Source: a virus
DNA length: 55,589 nucleotides
IMG/VR virus record: IMGVR_UViG_3300030107_006898
Location: 1-55,589 of that record
Reading direction: 5' to 3' (one strand)
In this document: positions 46,197 to 55,169 of the stretch, one piece after another
Position numbering within the stretch: position 1 is the stretch's first letter
Layout of the letters: each line of letters begins with the position of its first letter
Position numbers and translations under genes: made by a program
Notes under the pieces: model-generated
What the model saw: only the letters and a program-made list of their open reading frames with translations
Told to the model about the DNA's origin: nothing
The model's database searches: none

Positions 46197-47102
46197 ATGG
46201 CAATGCATAGAGCACAATTTGCTAAAATGCTCGAGCCAGGACTAAACACTCTGTTTGGCCTGGAATACGATACATACCCGGAAGAGTACAAAGCTGTTTT
46301 CGCAGCAAACACTTCCAGCAAAGCATATGAAGAAGATGTTCTGTTGGAAGGTTTCGGGAATGCTCCTGTAAAAACGGAAGGTGCGGCAGTCAGCTATGAT
46401 GAAGCTACCCAGCAATGGACAGCTCGTTATCAGCATGAGACGGTTGCTCTTGCCTTTTCGATCACGGAAGAAGCTGAGGAAGATGGCCAATACGGCTCTC
46501 TTGCTGCTCGTTATACGAAAGCATTGGCTCGCTCGATGGCTTCCACTAAAGAAGTCAAGGCAGCTAATATTTTCAATAACGCAACTTCCGGCAGCCACAC
46601 GGGTGGTGATGGTGTCTCGCTCTTGAGCACTTCGCACCCAACTCGCAGTGGAAACCAGTCGAACACACTTTCGACTGCTGCTGATCTTTCGGAGACTTCT
46701 CTCGAGTCCGTTTTGATTAACATTGCTGATATGAAAGATGATCGTGGTCTTCGCGTCGCTGCGCAAGGCACTCGCTTAATCATTCCCACAGCTTATGTTT
46801 TCACTGCTGAAAGGCTCCTTGAGTCTCAACTCCGAACAGCAACTGCTGACAACGACATCAACGCGATTCGCTCTGGTGGCTACTTGCCTCAGGGTTATCA
46901 TGTTATGCGTCGTATTTCTGATTCAGATCGTTGGTTCGTCCAGACAGATGTTCCTGATGGACTTAAAATGTTCCAACGCTCTCCGATGAAGAAGGGCATG
47001 GAAGGCGATTTCGAAACTGGCAATGTCCGCTACAAAGTTCGCGAGCGTTATTCGTTCGGGTTCACCGATTGGCGTGGCGTTTTCGGTTCCGAAGGTGCCT
47101 AA
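46197..47102 (+). CDS. Major capsid protein (HK97-fold type)
   Basis: 301 aa with a strong AGGAGG site. Pattern FAKMLEPGLNTLFGLEYDTYPEEYKAVF, then LLEGFGNAPVKTEGAAVSYDE, ALAFSITEEAEEDGQYG, a SHPTRSGNQSNT loop, LIIPTAYVFTAERLL and a C-terminal KVRERYSFGFTDWRGVFGS. This is the Mu gpT/HK97-like capsid layout. Followed at once by a strong hairpin. Confidence 0.85.
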   Translation: MAMHRAQFAKMLEPGLNTLFGLEYDTYPEEYKAVFAANTSSKAYEEDVLLEGFGNAPVKTEGAAVSYDEATQQWTARYQHETVALAFSITEEAEEDGQYGSLAARYTKALARSMASTKEVKAANIFNNATSGSHTGGDGVSLLSTSHPTRSGNQSNTLSTAADLSETSLESVLINIADMKDDRGLRVAAQGTRLIIPTAYVFTAERLLESQLRTATADNDINAIRSGGYLPQGYHVMRRISDSDRWFVQTDVPDGLKMFQRSPMKKGMEGDFETGNVRYKVRERYSFGFTDWRGVFGSEGA

Positions 47103-47112
47103 ATAGGGAATT

Positions 47113-47136
47113 GGGACCACCTTAACGGGTGGTCCC
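47113..47136 (+). terminator. Hairpin after major capsid gene
   Basis: Perfect 9-bp stem GGGACCACC / GGTGGTCCC with a 6-base loop, 11 bp after the capsid stop. No T-tract follows, so it probably stabilises the capsid mRNA 3' end or only partly stops transcription. Confidence 0.6.
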
Positions 47137-47143
47137 TAACCTT

Positions 47144-47692
47144 ATGGCTGATCCAAGAATAAAAGCTTATTATGATTATATCGGGAAAGAAGATGCAAAT
47201 CAGCTCTTCCCGGTAAACGATGGTCGTTCTCTTGATCAGAGAAGAGCCCAAGCACAACGTCTGCGCGAGATGGGTGTTCATGTTGCAACACCTAAAGCAA
47301 AGCCAGCAGAATTAAATTTTGGTAAAAATTTAGGGCAAGTTCCTATTTCTATCGGTGCCCTTGGTGGAATGACGCAAAAAGAGGTTGATGAAGCATCTAA
47401 GTCTGCGGCAGCAAGTTTGCAAGCTATAAATGACTATGGAACAATTCCTCTTTATTTCACACCAGCTGCCCCTGCAGCAGCTGCTTTTGATGTTTCAAGA
47501 GGAATAATCAACGAAGATCCGTATGAGGTTGGTCTTGCTGTTCTTGGCGTTGGAAGGCCATTAAAGTCTGTTGCTCAGACAATACCAGAGGCTCTTGAGG
47601 AGGCTTTGTCATATTCTTTTGTCTCTGGGGCTGTTGGAATACAAGTTCAAGACTTTTTGAAAAATTTAGGCAAAAAATCTTCAGAAGAATAG
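47144..47692 (+). CDS. Unknown virion-module protein
   Basis: 182 aa from the ATG; a GTG 15 bases upstream lies in the hairpin. N-terminal DPRIKAYYDYIGKEDANQLF, then basic helices, then an Ala-rich hydrophobic patch (YFTPAAPAAAAFDVSRGIIN) and a final helix. Weak ribosome site, suggesting low expression. May be a minor internal protein. Confidence 0.6.
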   Translation: MADPRIKAYYDYIGKEDANQLFPVNDGRSLDQRRAQAQRLREMGVHVATPKAKPAELNFGKNLGQVPISIGALGGMTQKEVDEASKSAAASLQAINDYGTIPLYFTPAAPAAAAFDVSRGIINEDPYEVGLAVLGVGRPLKSVAQTIPEALEEALSYSFVSGAVGIQVQDFLKNLGKKSSEE

Positions 47693-47696
47693 GAAA

Positions 47697-47726
47697 TTGA
47701 TTTTTTTATAGAATCGAAGTAAATTG
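47697..47726 (+). promoter_or_regulatory. Possible promoter before the decoration-type gene
   Basis: TTGATT, 17-bp spacer, TAAATT (4/6 matches in each box), in the 83-bp gap before the next gene, with a small CTGC/GCAG hairpin downstream. A plausible weak sigma70 promoter, but different from the early promoter consensus. Confidence 0.35.
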
Positions 47727-47775
47727 TTTTACCCTGACTGCGTAATGCAGACACTGGCCACGACAGGAGATTAAA

Positions 47776-48291
47776 ATGGCTAAAACAACCTTTTCCGGAC
47801 CAGTCCGATCCCGGCGCGGATTTATATCAGCCGGACCTGATGCAGTTGTAAATATTACTGCTGAGACAACTTTAACTTTTGATGATCATGCAGGTCGCCT
47901 CATTGAAATCAATGATGCAGATGGTGCGGTTACTCTTCCGACTATTAGTGCAGATTCTAACAGCTCGACCGCTGGTGCTGATGATCCGAATGTAAACAGC
48001 CATCTTGGTGCTGTTTACAAGTTTTTTATTGGAACTGATGCAACTGACCTTGACATTAAAACAGATGGCACGGATAAGTTTGTCGGATCTCTTGCTGTCG
48101 GTGTTGATGATGGCAGCTACAAAGTTTTCCAGCCAGCAGCTTCGAATGATGTTATTTCGATGAATGGTGGTACTCAAGGTGGTGACAAAAACTCTTATGT
48201 TGAAATCACTGCTCTCGCTGACAATGAATATTTAGTTCAAGGTGTTTTAATCGGCTCTGGTACGATTGCAACTCCATTCGCGGACAGTTAA
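47776..48291 (+). CDS. Capsid/virion decoration-type beta protein
   Basis: 171 aa with AGGAG upstream. Starts AKTTFSGPVRSRRGFIS, followed by beta-strand repeats (TLTFDDHAGRLIEINDADG; AVTLPTISA) and an SYVEITALADNEYLVQGVL end. Such proteins are abundant small structural components in marine phages. Followed by a strong hairpin, as is the capsid gene. Confidence 0.6.
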   Translation: MAKTTFSGPVRSRRGFISAGPDAVVNITAETTLTFDDHAGRLIEINDADGAVTLPTISADSNSSTAGADDPNVNSHLGAVYKFFIGTDATDLDIKTDGTDKFVGSLAVGVDDGSYKVFQPAASNDVISMNGGTQGGDKNSYVEITALADNEYLVQGVLIGSGTIATPFADS

Positions 48292-48305
48292 AATTGATTC
48301 GCTAT

Positions 48306-48330
48306 GAGGGGCAGATTCAATCTGCCCCTC
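48306..48330 (+). terminator. Hairpin after decoration-type gene
   Basis: Perfect 10-bp stem GAGGGGCAGA / TCTGCCCCTC with a 5-base loop, 15 bp after the stop. No T-tract. Same arrangement as after the capsid gene, pointing to mRNA stabilisation or attenuation. Confidence 0.6.
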
Positions 48331-48347
48331 ACAACGGGAGTTAAAAT

Positions 48348-48761
48348 ATGGCAGACATAACAACTACCACAATTCTTTCTGAGAATGACCGTCAGATAGT
48401 GATGGCATTTCAATATCAGTATGTGGACACTGGCAATGAAGATGGTGTCAAAAAAGTAGATGTTTCTACTTTAGCCAAGAATGCAGATGGAGAAAGCTGC
48501 ACAGCAGTTCGTATTGTTGAGGCTTGGTGGACGATTTTTGGAATGACTGTTCAAGTTGAAGCTGATGCTGACACAGATGTAATCATCCTTCATCTTGATG
48601 AGAATCAATCTGGCTATCAGGATTACTCTATTTTTGGTGGCCTTCCAAAAACTACCTCTTATGGTTCTAGTCCAACTGGAGACATATTTTTTACAACCAC
48701 TGGGGCTGGGGCTGTAACTGACACATATCAAATTTGTTTGAGAATGATAAAAGAGTACTAG
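48348..48761 (+). CDS. Unknown virion-module protein
   Basis: 137 aa with CGGGAG upstream. Beta-rich, with VRIVEAWWTIFGMTVQVEAD and a C-terminal QICLRMIKEY. Similar in style to small surface structural proteins. No motif. Confidence 0.6.
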   Translation: MADITTTTILSENDRQIVMAFQYQYVDTGNEDGVKKVDVSTLAKNADGESCTAVRIVEAWWTIFGMTVQVEADADTDVIILHLDENQSGYQDYSIFGGLPKTTSYGSSPTGDIFFTTTGAGAVTDTYQICLRMIKEY

Positions 48762-48762
48762 C

Positions 48763-49443
48763 ATGGCAACATCTGGCACTGTAGCTTTTAGGCCAAATAT
48801 CGAAGAGTTGATTGACGAGGCTTTTGAGCGTTGCGGCATTGACACCCAAACAAGGACAGGTGGTCATGCCAAAAGTGCCAGAAGAAGTCTCAATATGCTC
48901 TTTTCCGAGTGGTCCAATAGAGGCTGGAATTATTGGACTGTTGGATACAAAACGATAACACTTGTTGCTGATCAGGCAACATACACGCTTGATGCTGGTC
49001 TTGTTGACATAATTGATGTTGTTTACAGAAAAGTTTCTGGGTCTACATCAACAGATCAAGTTATGAATCGCATATCAATCTCTGAGTACAATCAGATACC
49101 AAATAAAACTGATTCTGGTGTGTCGTCTCAATACATGATAGATCGTCAATACACACCAACAATGACAGTTTGGCAAGTCCCGGACAACACTAGCGATTCA
49201 ATCAGATATTATGGAGTTTTCCAACCGGAGGATGTAACAGCCTCAAATCAAGATGCTGACATTCCATATCGGTGGACAGACTGTTTGTGTGCTGGCCTTG
49301 CAGCCAAACTAGCTGTAAAGTTCTCTCCGGAGCGAGCAGGTGATCTAATGGCTCTTTATGAAAGAGCTTTTCAATTTGCCTCTGATGAAGAAGGTTCAAA
49401 TGTTCATCTTCGAGTAAGGCCAACAGGGATGAATCTGTACTGA
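48763..49443 (+). CDS. Head-tail adaptor (tail accessory factor gp4-like)
   Basis: 226 aa. N-terminal FRPNIEELIDEAFERCGID...AKSARRSLNMLFSEWSNRGWNYWTV is the typical opening of this podophage adaptor family; later YYGVFQPEDV...IPYRWTDCLCAGLAAKLAVKF. It would bind under the portal and extend the neck. Precedes the second adaptor-type genes. Confidence 0.75.
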   Translation: MATSGTVAFRPNIEELIDEAFERCGIDTQTRTGGHAKSARRSLNMLFSEWSNRGWNYWTVGYKTITLVADQATYTLDAGLVDIIDVVYRKVSGSTSTDQVMNRISISEYNQIPNKTDSGVSSQYMIDRQYTPTMTVWQVPDNTSDSIRYYGVFQPEDVTASNQDADIPYRWTDCLCAGLAAKLAVKFSPERAGDLMALYERAFQFASDEEGSNVHLRVRPTGMNLY

Positions 49444-50126
49444 TGTCTGTTTATGCAAAAGGGCGAAAGTCTCTAGCGATAAGCGATCGCAGCGGATTCC
49501 GTGTGCCTTATAAAAATTTAAAAACAGAGTGGAATGGCCTGAGAGTTTCCCCGGATGATTATGATCCGAAACACCCACAGCTCACACCACCAAAAAATAT
49601 AACTGATGCAACTGCCCTTTATAGTCCTAGGCCAGATTCAGACCCAGAAAATGTTTCTTTCTATGTTAACTACAATTGGTTTGGATTTCAAAATGTCCCT
49701 CTTTCTGCAGATGGGTTTACCCAACCATCTATGGATTCAAGAGATTATGAAAAGCCCAATCGCCTTAATGCAAAAGGTTCGATTGGCACAGTCTCCATAG
49801 AGACGCCAGTTGAAATAAATGTTTCTTCCGTTCACAACCAAGGTATTGCCGGGCCAATTTCTAATATTGAACTTTCAATAGATGAGACAGGTGTTGCCGG
49901 AACAGGTGCTATTGGAACAGAGACTTTTGAATCATCAATCACTGAAACTGGCGTTGCTGGGACAGGTGAACTTGGTGTCTTTGGCGAAACAGATGGTGCA
50001 AACCTAACACTGAGCATAACTGAGACTGGCGTCGCCGGAACAGGTGCTATTGGAACAGAGTCTTTGGATGTCGACAATCCGACATGGGGAACAGGGACTT
50101 TTGGAAATGGTTCTTGGGGGCAATAA
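49443..50126 (+). CDS. Structural protein with internal ETGVAGTG repeats
   Basis: 227 aa, TGATG coupled. N-terminal DRSGFRVPYKNLKTEWNGLRV...DPKHPQLTPP...ALYSPRPD is a conserved phage domain that in relatives carries zinc-binding cysteines, absent here. The C-terminal half contains three copies of ETGVAGTG with about 30-residue spacing. Probably a neck or tail component. Confidence 0.6.
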   Translation: MSVYAKGRKSLAISDRSGFRVPYKNLKTEWNGLRVSPDDYDPKHPQLTPPKNITDATALYSPRPDSDPENVSFYVNYNWFGFQNVPLSADGFTQPSMDSRDYEKPNRLNAKGSIGTVSIETPVEINVSSVHNQGIAGPISNIELSIDETGVAGTGAIGTETFESSITETGVAGTGELGVFGETDGANLTLSITETGVAGTGAIGTESLDVDNPTWGTGTFGNGSWGQ

Positions 50127-50750
50127 ATGAATTACACAACTCTCAAAACCAACATACAAAATTTCTTAGAAGACGATTCTACGGAACTTTCAAATTCTTT
50201 AGATACGATCATATCTCAAGCAGAAGATATGATATTCCAAAGATTGCCAAACCTACCAGCTTTCCGGCAAAGCTCCACAGGAACTCTCGTTGATGGAACA
50301 GCATCCTATGTTGTGGCAAACGCACGCCTTATCCGGAATGTATCAATAACAGTTTCTAGCAATGTAAAATTCCTTGAACACCGAGTTGATTCTTATTTAA
50401 GAGACTTTGCACCGAATCCAAGCACAACTGGTGAGCCAACATTTTATAGCACCGACACAGCATCAACGTCTGGAACAACAATAACTCTCGCTCCAACGCC
50501 AAACTCCGGGTATTCTTTCGAAGTTGAGTTTGTTGCCCCAGCAACTGGATTGTCCTCTTCCAACACAACGAGTTGGCTTGGGAACAATGCTGAGAACCTA
50601 CTACTTAGCGCCTGTTTGTATGAAGCTAGCGGTTTTCTCAAAGCCCCGGAAACAGTAACTCTTTACAAATCACAATTTGATGAAGCATTGCAGCTTATGC
50701 AGCAGGAGATGCTGCGAGACTATGCTGCGGAATATGATGGAGGTATATGA
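50127..50750 (+). CDS. Phage adaptor protein (neck)
   Basis: 207 aa. N-terminal YTTLKTNIQNFLEDDSTELSNSLDTIISQAEDMIFQRLPNLPAFR is the helical head of gp6-like adaptors. A beta middle and C-terminal helix (YKSQFDEALQLMQQEMLRDYAAEY) complete the fold. Role in joining portal and tail inferred. Confidence 0.65.
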   Translation: MNYTTLKTNIQNFLEDDSTELSNSLDTIISQAEDMIFQRLPNLPAFRQSSTGTLVDGTASYVVANARLIRNVSITVSSNVKFLEHRVDSYLRDFAPNPSTTGEPTFYSTDTASTSGTTITLAPTPNSGYSFEVEFVAPATGLSSSNTTSWLGNNAENLLLSACLYEASGFLKAPETVTLYKSQFDEALQLMQQEMLRDYAAEYDGGI

Positions 50751-51166
50751 TGGCAATCAGCCAAGCAATGTGCACATCTTTCAAGGCAGAGATCCTTGAT
50801 GAGCAGCACGATCTCGCAGCAGACACGATAAAAATTGCTCTTTACACGAGCAGTGCCAGCTTAGGAGCCAGCACAACGGCTTATAGCACCAGCAATGAGA
50901 TATCTGGAACAGGATATACCGCTGGGGGTGTAGCTTTGACGAGTAAAACAGTTGCAACAACTGGGACAACTGCTTACTTTGATGCTGATGATCCGAGTTG
51001 GACTTCAGCGAGTTTTACTGCGAATGGTGCTTTAATATATAATGACACTAACTCTGATAAAGCAATCGCAGTGTTAGCTTTTGGTGGTGATTTCACAGTC
51101 GCTGGTGGAACTTTTAAAATTGTTTTCCCAGCAGCAGGAGCTAATGCTATTATAAGGATCGACTGA
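50747..51166 (+). CDS. Small tail/virion protein
   Basis: 139 aa with GGAGG upstream (two adjacent ATGs). Conserved pattern AISQAMCTSFKAEIL...TIKIALYTSSASLGASTTAYS...ALIYNDTN...FPAAGANAIIRI, seen in many phages as a small structural protein. Beta-rich. Function in the tail inferred from position. Confidence 0.65.
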   Translation: MMAISQAMCTSFKAEILDEQHDLAADTIKIALYTSSASLGASTTAYSTSNEISGTGYTAGGVALTSKTVATTGTTAYFDADDPSWTSASFTANGALIYNDTNSDKAIAVLAFGGDFTVAGGTFKIVFPAAGANAIIRID

Positions 51167-51167
51167 T

Positions 51168-52625
51168 ATGGCTAGTTCATACACAACAAACTTCTCCATT
51201 GAGAAAATGGCGACTGGTGATCAGTCGGGAACTTGGGGAACAACAACAAATCACAATTTTGACATCATCGATCGGATTGTGTCTTATAAGTCTGTTGCCA
51301 TAACAACAAATGCAGATACGCACACTCTGACTGTCAGGGAAGCCTCCCCCGGTTCCGGCACCGAGAATCTTCAGGATGGCATGTACCGTGTTATTAAATT
51401 TACGGGTGCTCTGGACTCAAATTGCACAGTAACAATAGCCCCAAACACAGCAGGTGCTTTCTTCATAATCATAAACTCAACCACAGACTCAGGCTCTAGC
51501 GGTCCTTATTCTCTTATATTGAGCCAAGGAAGTGGAGCGAATGTTACTGTTGCGAATGGCAAGTCTGCAGTTGTCTATTGCGATGGGGCTGGCTCTGGCG
51601 CTGCTGTTGTTAATGCTCTGAGTGCACCAATATTCGGATCAACTTTAACAATTGGCGATGGAACTGCTGAAGACACCAAACTTGTTTACGACGGAAATGC
51701 CAAAGACTTTTACATGGGTCTTGATGATAGCGCCGACAAGTTAGTTGTTGGTGTTGGATCGGCAGTCGGGACCAACTCAATTCTTACTTTAGATGACGAT
51801 TCTGTGACCATTGGCGATGGTGCAGCTGCAGACACAAAATTAGTTTACGATGGCAATGCCAAAGATTTCTATGTCGGATTGGACGACAGCGCAGATGTTC
51901 TAATTATAGGTGAAGGATCAACAGTTGGGACAAATCCAATCCTCACTTTGACTGATGATTCAGTAACTGTCGGTGATGGTGCAGCTGCTGATACTAAGAT
52001 TGTTTACGATGGCAATGCTAAAGATTTCTATGTTGGCCTAGATGATAGTGCCGACAAACTTGTAATTGGTGTTGGTTCCACTGTCGGAACTAACTCAATA
52101 TTAACGCTTGATGATGACTCTGTAACAGTTGGTGATGGGGCAGCTGTTGATACAAAGATTGTATTTGATGGCAATGCTCAGGATTATTATATTGGCCTTG
52201 ACGACAGTGCTGATGATCTTGTTATTGGCTTGGGGTCAGCTGTTGGGACAACACCAGCAATATCAATAGACGAAAACCAAGTAACAACATTTGGCAAGGC
52301 AACTGTTGGTGCGACTCTTACAGACACATCAAACACAGGCAGTGTAACACTAGACTTTCAAACCAGCCAAAATTTCGTTTTGACGCTTACCGGGAATGTG
52401 ACGCTTGCCAACCCATCAACAGAAGCTGTTGGCCAGTCTGGCATCATGGTTTTCATTCAAGATGGGACTGGCTCCCGGACTTTGTCTCTTGGAACTGACT
52501 ATGAGACAGCAGGTGGTGCCGGGATAACTTTGAGTACAGCAGCGAGTGCAGTTGATGTTGTCCCTTACTTTGTAAAGGCTGCTGGCAGCATTCAACTTGG
52601 CGCTCCACAGAAGGCTTTTGCGTAA
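51168..52625 (+). CDS. Tail fibre/spike protein with four 53-aa repeats
   Basis: 485 aa. N-terminal TNFSIEKMATGDQSGTWGTT is a frequent phage fibre opening. Residues about 163-374 contain four tandem 53-residue units built around GDGAAADTKLVYDGNAKDFY and GLDDSADKLVIG, likely stacked beta structure. The C-terminus is another beta domain. Likely an adhesin linking the tail to the larger fibre encoded next. Confidence 0.7.
   Translation: MASSYTTNFSIEKMATGDQSGTWGTTTNHNFDIIDRIVSYKSVAITTNADTHTLTVREASPGSGTENLQDGMYRVIKFTGALDSNCTVTIAPNTAGAFFIIINSTTDSGSSGPYSLILSQGSGANVTVANGKSAVVYCDGAGSGAAVVNALSAPIFGSTLTIGDGTAEDTKLVYDGNAKDFYMGLDDSADKLVVGVGSAVGTNSILTLDDDSVTIGDGAAADTKLVYDGNAKDFYVGLDDSADVLIIGEGSTVGTNPILTLTDDSVTVGDGAAADTKIVYDGNAKDFYVGLDDSADKLVIGVGSTVGTNSILTLDDDSVTVGDGAAVDTKIVFDGNAQDYYIGLDDSADDLVIGLGSAVGTTPAISIDENQVTTFGKATVGATLTDTSNTGSVTLDFQTSQNFVLTLTGNVTLANPSTEAVGQSGIMVFIQDGTGSRTLSLGTDYETAGGAGITLSTAASAVDVVPYFVKAAGSIQLGAPQKAFA
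51654..52289 (+). repeat. Four tandem 159-bp repeats in fibre gene
   Basis: Units begin at 51654, 51813, 51972 and 52131, each exactly 159 bp (53 codons). The units differ mainly at third codon positions; the fourth is the most diverged. Copy number may vary by recombination. Confidence 0.85.
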
Positions 52626-55169
52626 ATGGTAACATCTCCCGCATCATTTTTTATGGCTAGTGGTGAAGCTTCATTTGATTCAACTTTAATTGGTAATTCA
52701 ATTTGGTTGAATGGTTCTGATGATTACCTTACTAAAACTCCATCTAGTGCTGGTAATAGAACTAGGTGGACACTTGCATGGTGGTTTCAGTTAAATAAAT
52801 TTTCAACAGAAATGGCGTTTTTTTCTGCAAATACTAGCACTAATGAATTTCGCATTGCTTTTGAAGCAACGGGACAGTTGATGGTTCAAGATGATAATGC
52901 ATCTATGAATCTGTTAACATCAGCGTTGCTTAGAGATGTTGGTTGGTATCATTGCATTGTAAGTTTTGACAGCAATGCTGCTGAAACCTCAAGGCTAAAA
53001 ATCTACATAAATGGAAGTGAGCAAACTCTAACGACTGGGTCAGCAGCATGGCCGTCAAGCGCCGGAGAAACATTTTGGAACAATAACCAAGCTAACGAAA
53101 TTGGTAGACGTTCAAGAACAACATCTGTTTACATGAATGCATATATGACTCAAGTATGTTTTTTAGATGCAGACTCTATACAAAATGGTGATGTAGCTGT
53201 TTCAGATTTTTTAGATACATTTACATTTGGCACTAACGGTTCACAGTTTATTCCTAAGAAAGATAGTGAGATTGCTGCTCTAGCCAGTGCTGCTGGTGCT
53301 AATAGTTTCTGTCTTGATTTTTCAGCTAGTTCAGATTTGGGCAACGACATCAGTTCAAAAAATAATGATTTCTCTCCTCAAAACATGAGCAGTGTTAATC
53401 AGTCAATACATACACCTAGTAATGTTTATCCAAAAATTTCAGAAATTGGAAGACCTAGTGGTAGTACTGCTGCAAGCTATTCTATGTCAAATGGTAGTAA
53501 CCGTATGACATATAGCGGCGCTGCTCAAGCAGCTTTTGGACTTGTTTCTGATAAAGTAATACAAGCTGATGATCCTAAAATTTATTGGGAGTTTTATGTT
53601 GAAGCTGGTTCTATTGGTGGATCAAGTGGTGGCAGATTAGGTAACGGAATTGTTGTTCCACAGTTTAATGCTAATCAATCTAATGGTTTTTATGGGTCTG
53701 GGGGTGAATCAGCATATTTTCAACGAGATGCCATGTACGATAATGGTAGTGCTTCGGTTTCGGGTTTAACGCCTGTAGCAGTTGGCGGGTTTCAACAGAT
53801 GGCGTTTGAACCATCAACTGGAAAAGTTTGGATTGGGCAAGACGGCACATGGAGAAATGGTTCTGCAACAGCTAGTACTACACTAAATATTGATAACCAT
53901 GATGACCAACTAACAGTTCAAGATTATATCTTTGTAATAGGTTTGCAAAGGTCGGGTGATATTGGAGTTATAAACTTTGGTGATAATCCAACTTTCTCTG
54001 GGAATGAAACTGCTGGAACAAACGCTGATGAAAATGGACATGGGCTTTTTAAATATGCCGTACCATCTGGGTTTTTAGCACCTTGTTCTGCAAACCTAAC
54101 TGGACCAGAAAATCAAGGCGTAGATTATTTTCAACCTGTAACATATACGGGTAACGGCTCTGTAAGATCAATTTCAACTGACATTGATCCAGCTTGGGTG
54201 TGGCTTAAAAATCGTTCTCAAGATGATGAGCATAAGCTGGTAGACGTTGTACGAGGGGCTACAAAGGAACTGTCAAGTGACTCAACTGCGGAAGAAAGCA
54301 CAGACACTAATGGCCTTACTGCCTTTGGCACTGGATCGTTTTCTCTGGGAAGTGGAGCCAACGGATATAACGATAACACTGAAAATTTTGTAGCATGGTG
54401 TTGGCAAGCAAGCACTGCATGGTCTAACGATGCAAGCGCAACTAGCATAGGCAATCTTGATTCAAGTGGTCGCGTCAGTGCGAGTGATTCGTTTTCTATT
54501 ATCTCTTACACAGGCGGTGGAAATGCGGGAGACAGTATAAAACATGGCATGAGCGGAGCGCCCGAGTTCTTCTTTACAAAAGAAAGCAGTCACGATGAAC
54601 GCGGATGGCTAACCTACCATGAGTATTCTGCCAGCGACCCAGAAACAGATTTTGGCAGATTAGAATCTGATGCGGTTTGGGACGATGATACTACCCTTTG
54701 GAATGATACAAAACCAACCAGTAGTGTTATTACATTAGGACTAAGTACTGAAGTAAATGCCAGTGGAGAACCGTTTATAATGTACGCCTTTAGATCAGTG
54801 CCGGGTGTATGTAAAGTAGGAAGCTATGTAGGTAACGGTAGTTCTACTGTTCCTCCGTATGTTCACTTGGGATTTCGTCCAAGATTTGTTATTTTTAAAA
54901 ATGCTCCAGTTGCCAGAGACTGGGTAATAACTGACACAGCAAGATCACCATCAAACCCTGCTGAACTGTTTCTTTTTCCAAATGATGAAGATGCAGAAGC
55001 TGCAAGAGGACCAGCGAGTGGAAGTGATTATGATATTGATTTATTAGCTGAAGGCTTTCGCCCACTGACTGGCGATAGCGCACCTAATGGTAACGGTAAT
55101 ATTATTCTATATATGGCTATGGCAGATATAGGCGGCAATGGAATACTACCACCAATCTACGGAAGATAG
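52626..55169 (+). CDS. Large tail fibre, receptor-binding candidate
   Basis: 847 aa. Residues about 15-200 resemble a LamG/concanavalin-like lectin domain (WLNGSDDYLTKTP...RWTLAWWFQLNK...WYHCIVSFDS...LKIYINGSEQ). The middle has an SPRY-like part (IYWEFYVEAG...NGFYGSGG). The last about 330 residues contain two related modules (YTGNGSVRSI...PAWVWLKNRS and YVGNGSSTVPPYVHLGFRPR) common in marine phage fibres. Codon use and A/T content rise here relative to the neck genes. It would determine host range. Confidence 0.75.
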   Translation: MVTSPASFFMASGEASFDSTLIGNSIWLNGSDDYLTKTPSSAGNRTRWTLAWWFQLNKFSTEMAFFSANTSTNEFRIAFEATGQLMVQDDNASMNLLTSALLRDVGWYHCIVSFDSNAAETSRLKIYINGSEQTLTTGSAAWPSSAGETFWNNNQANEIGRRSRTTSVYMNAYMTQVCFLDADSIQNGDVAVSDFLDTFTFGTNGSQFIPKKDSEIAALASAAGANSFCLDFSASSDLGNDISSKNNDFSPQNMSSVNQSIHTPSNVYPKISEIGRPSGSTAASYSMSNGSNRMTYSGAAQAAFGLVSDKVIQADDPKIYWEFYVEAGSIGGSSGGRLGNGIVVPQFNANQSNGFYGSGGESAYFQRDAMYDNGSASVSGLTPVAVGGFQQMAFEPSTGKVWIGQDGTWRNGSATASTTLNIDNHDDQLTVQDYIFVIGLQRSGDIGVINFGDNPTFSGNETAGTNADENGHGLFKYAVPSGFLAPCSANLTGPENQGVDYFQPVTYTGNGSVRSISTDIDPAWVWLKNRSQDDEHKLVDVVRGATKELSSDSTAEESTDTNGLTAFGTGSFSLGSGANGYNDNTENFVAWCWQASTAWSNDASATSIGNLDSSGRVSASDSFSIISYTGGGNAGDSIKHGMSGAPEFFFTKESSHDERGWLTYHEYSASDPETDFGRLESDAVWDDDTTLWNDTKPTSSVITLGLSTEVNASGEPFIMYAFRSVPGVCKVGSYVGNGSSTVPPYVHLGFRPRFVIFKNAPVARDWVITDTARSPSNPAELFLFPNDEDAEAARGPASGSDYDIDLLAEGFRPLTGDSAPNGNGNIILYMAMADIGGNGILPPIYGR

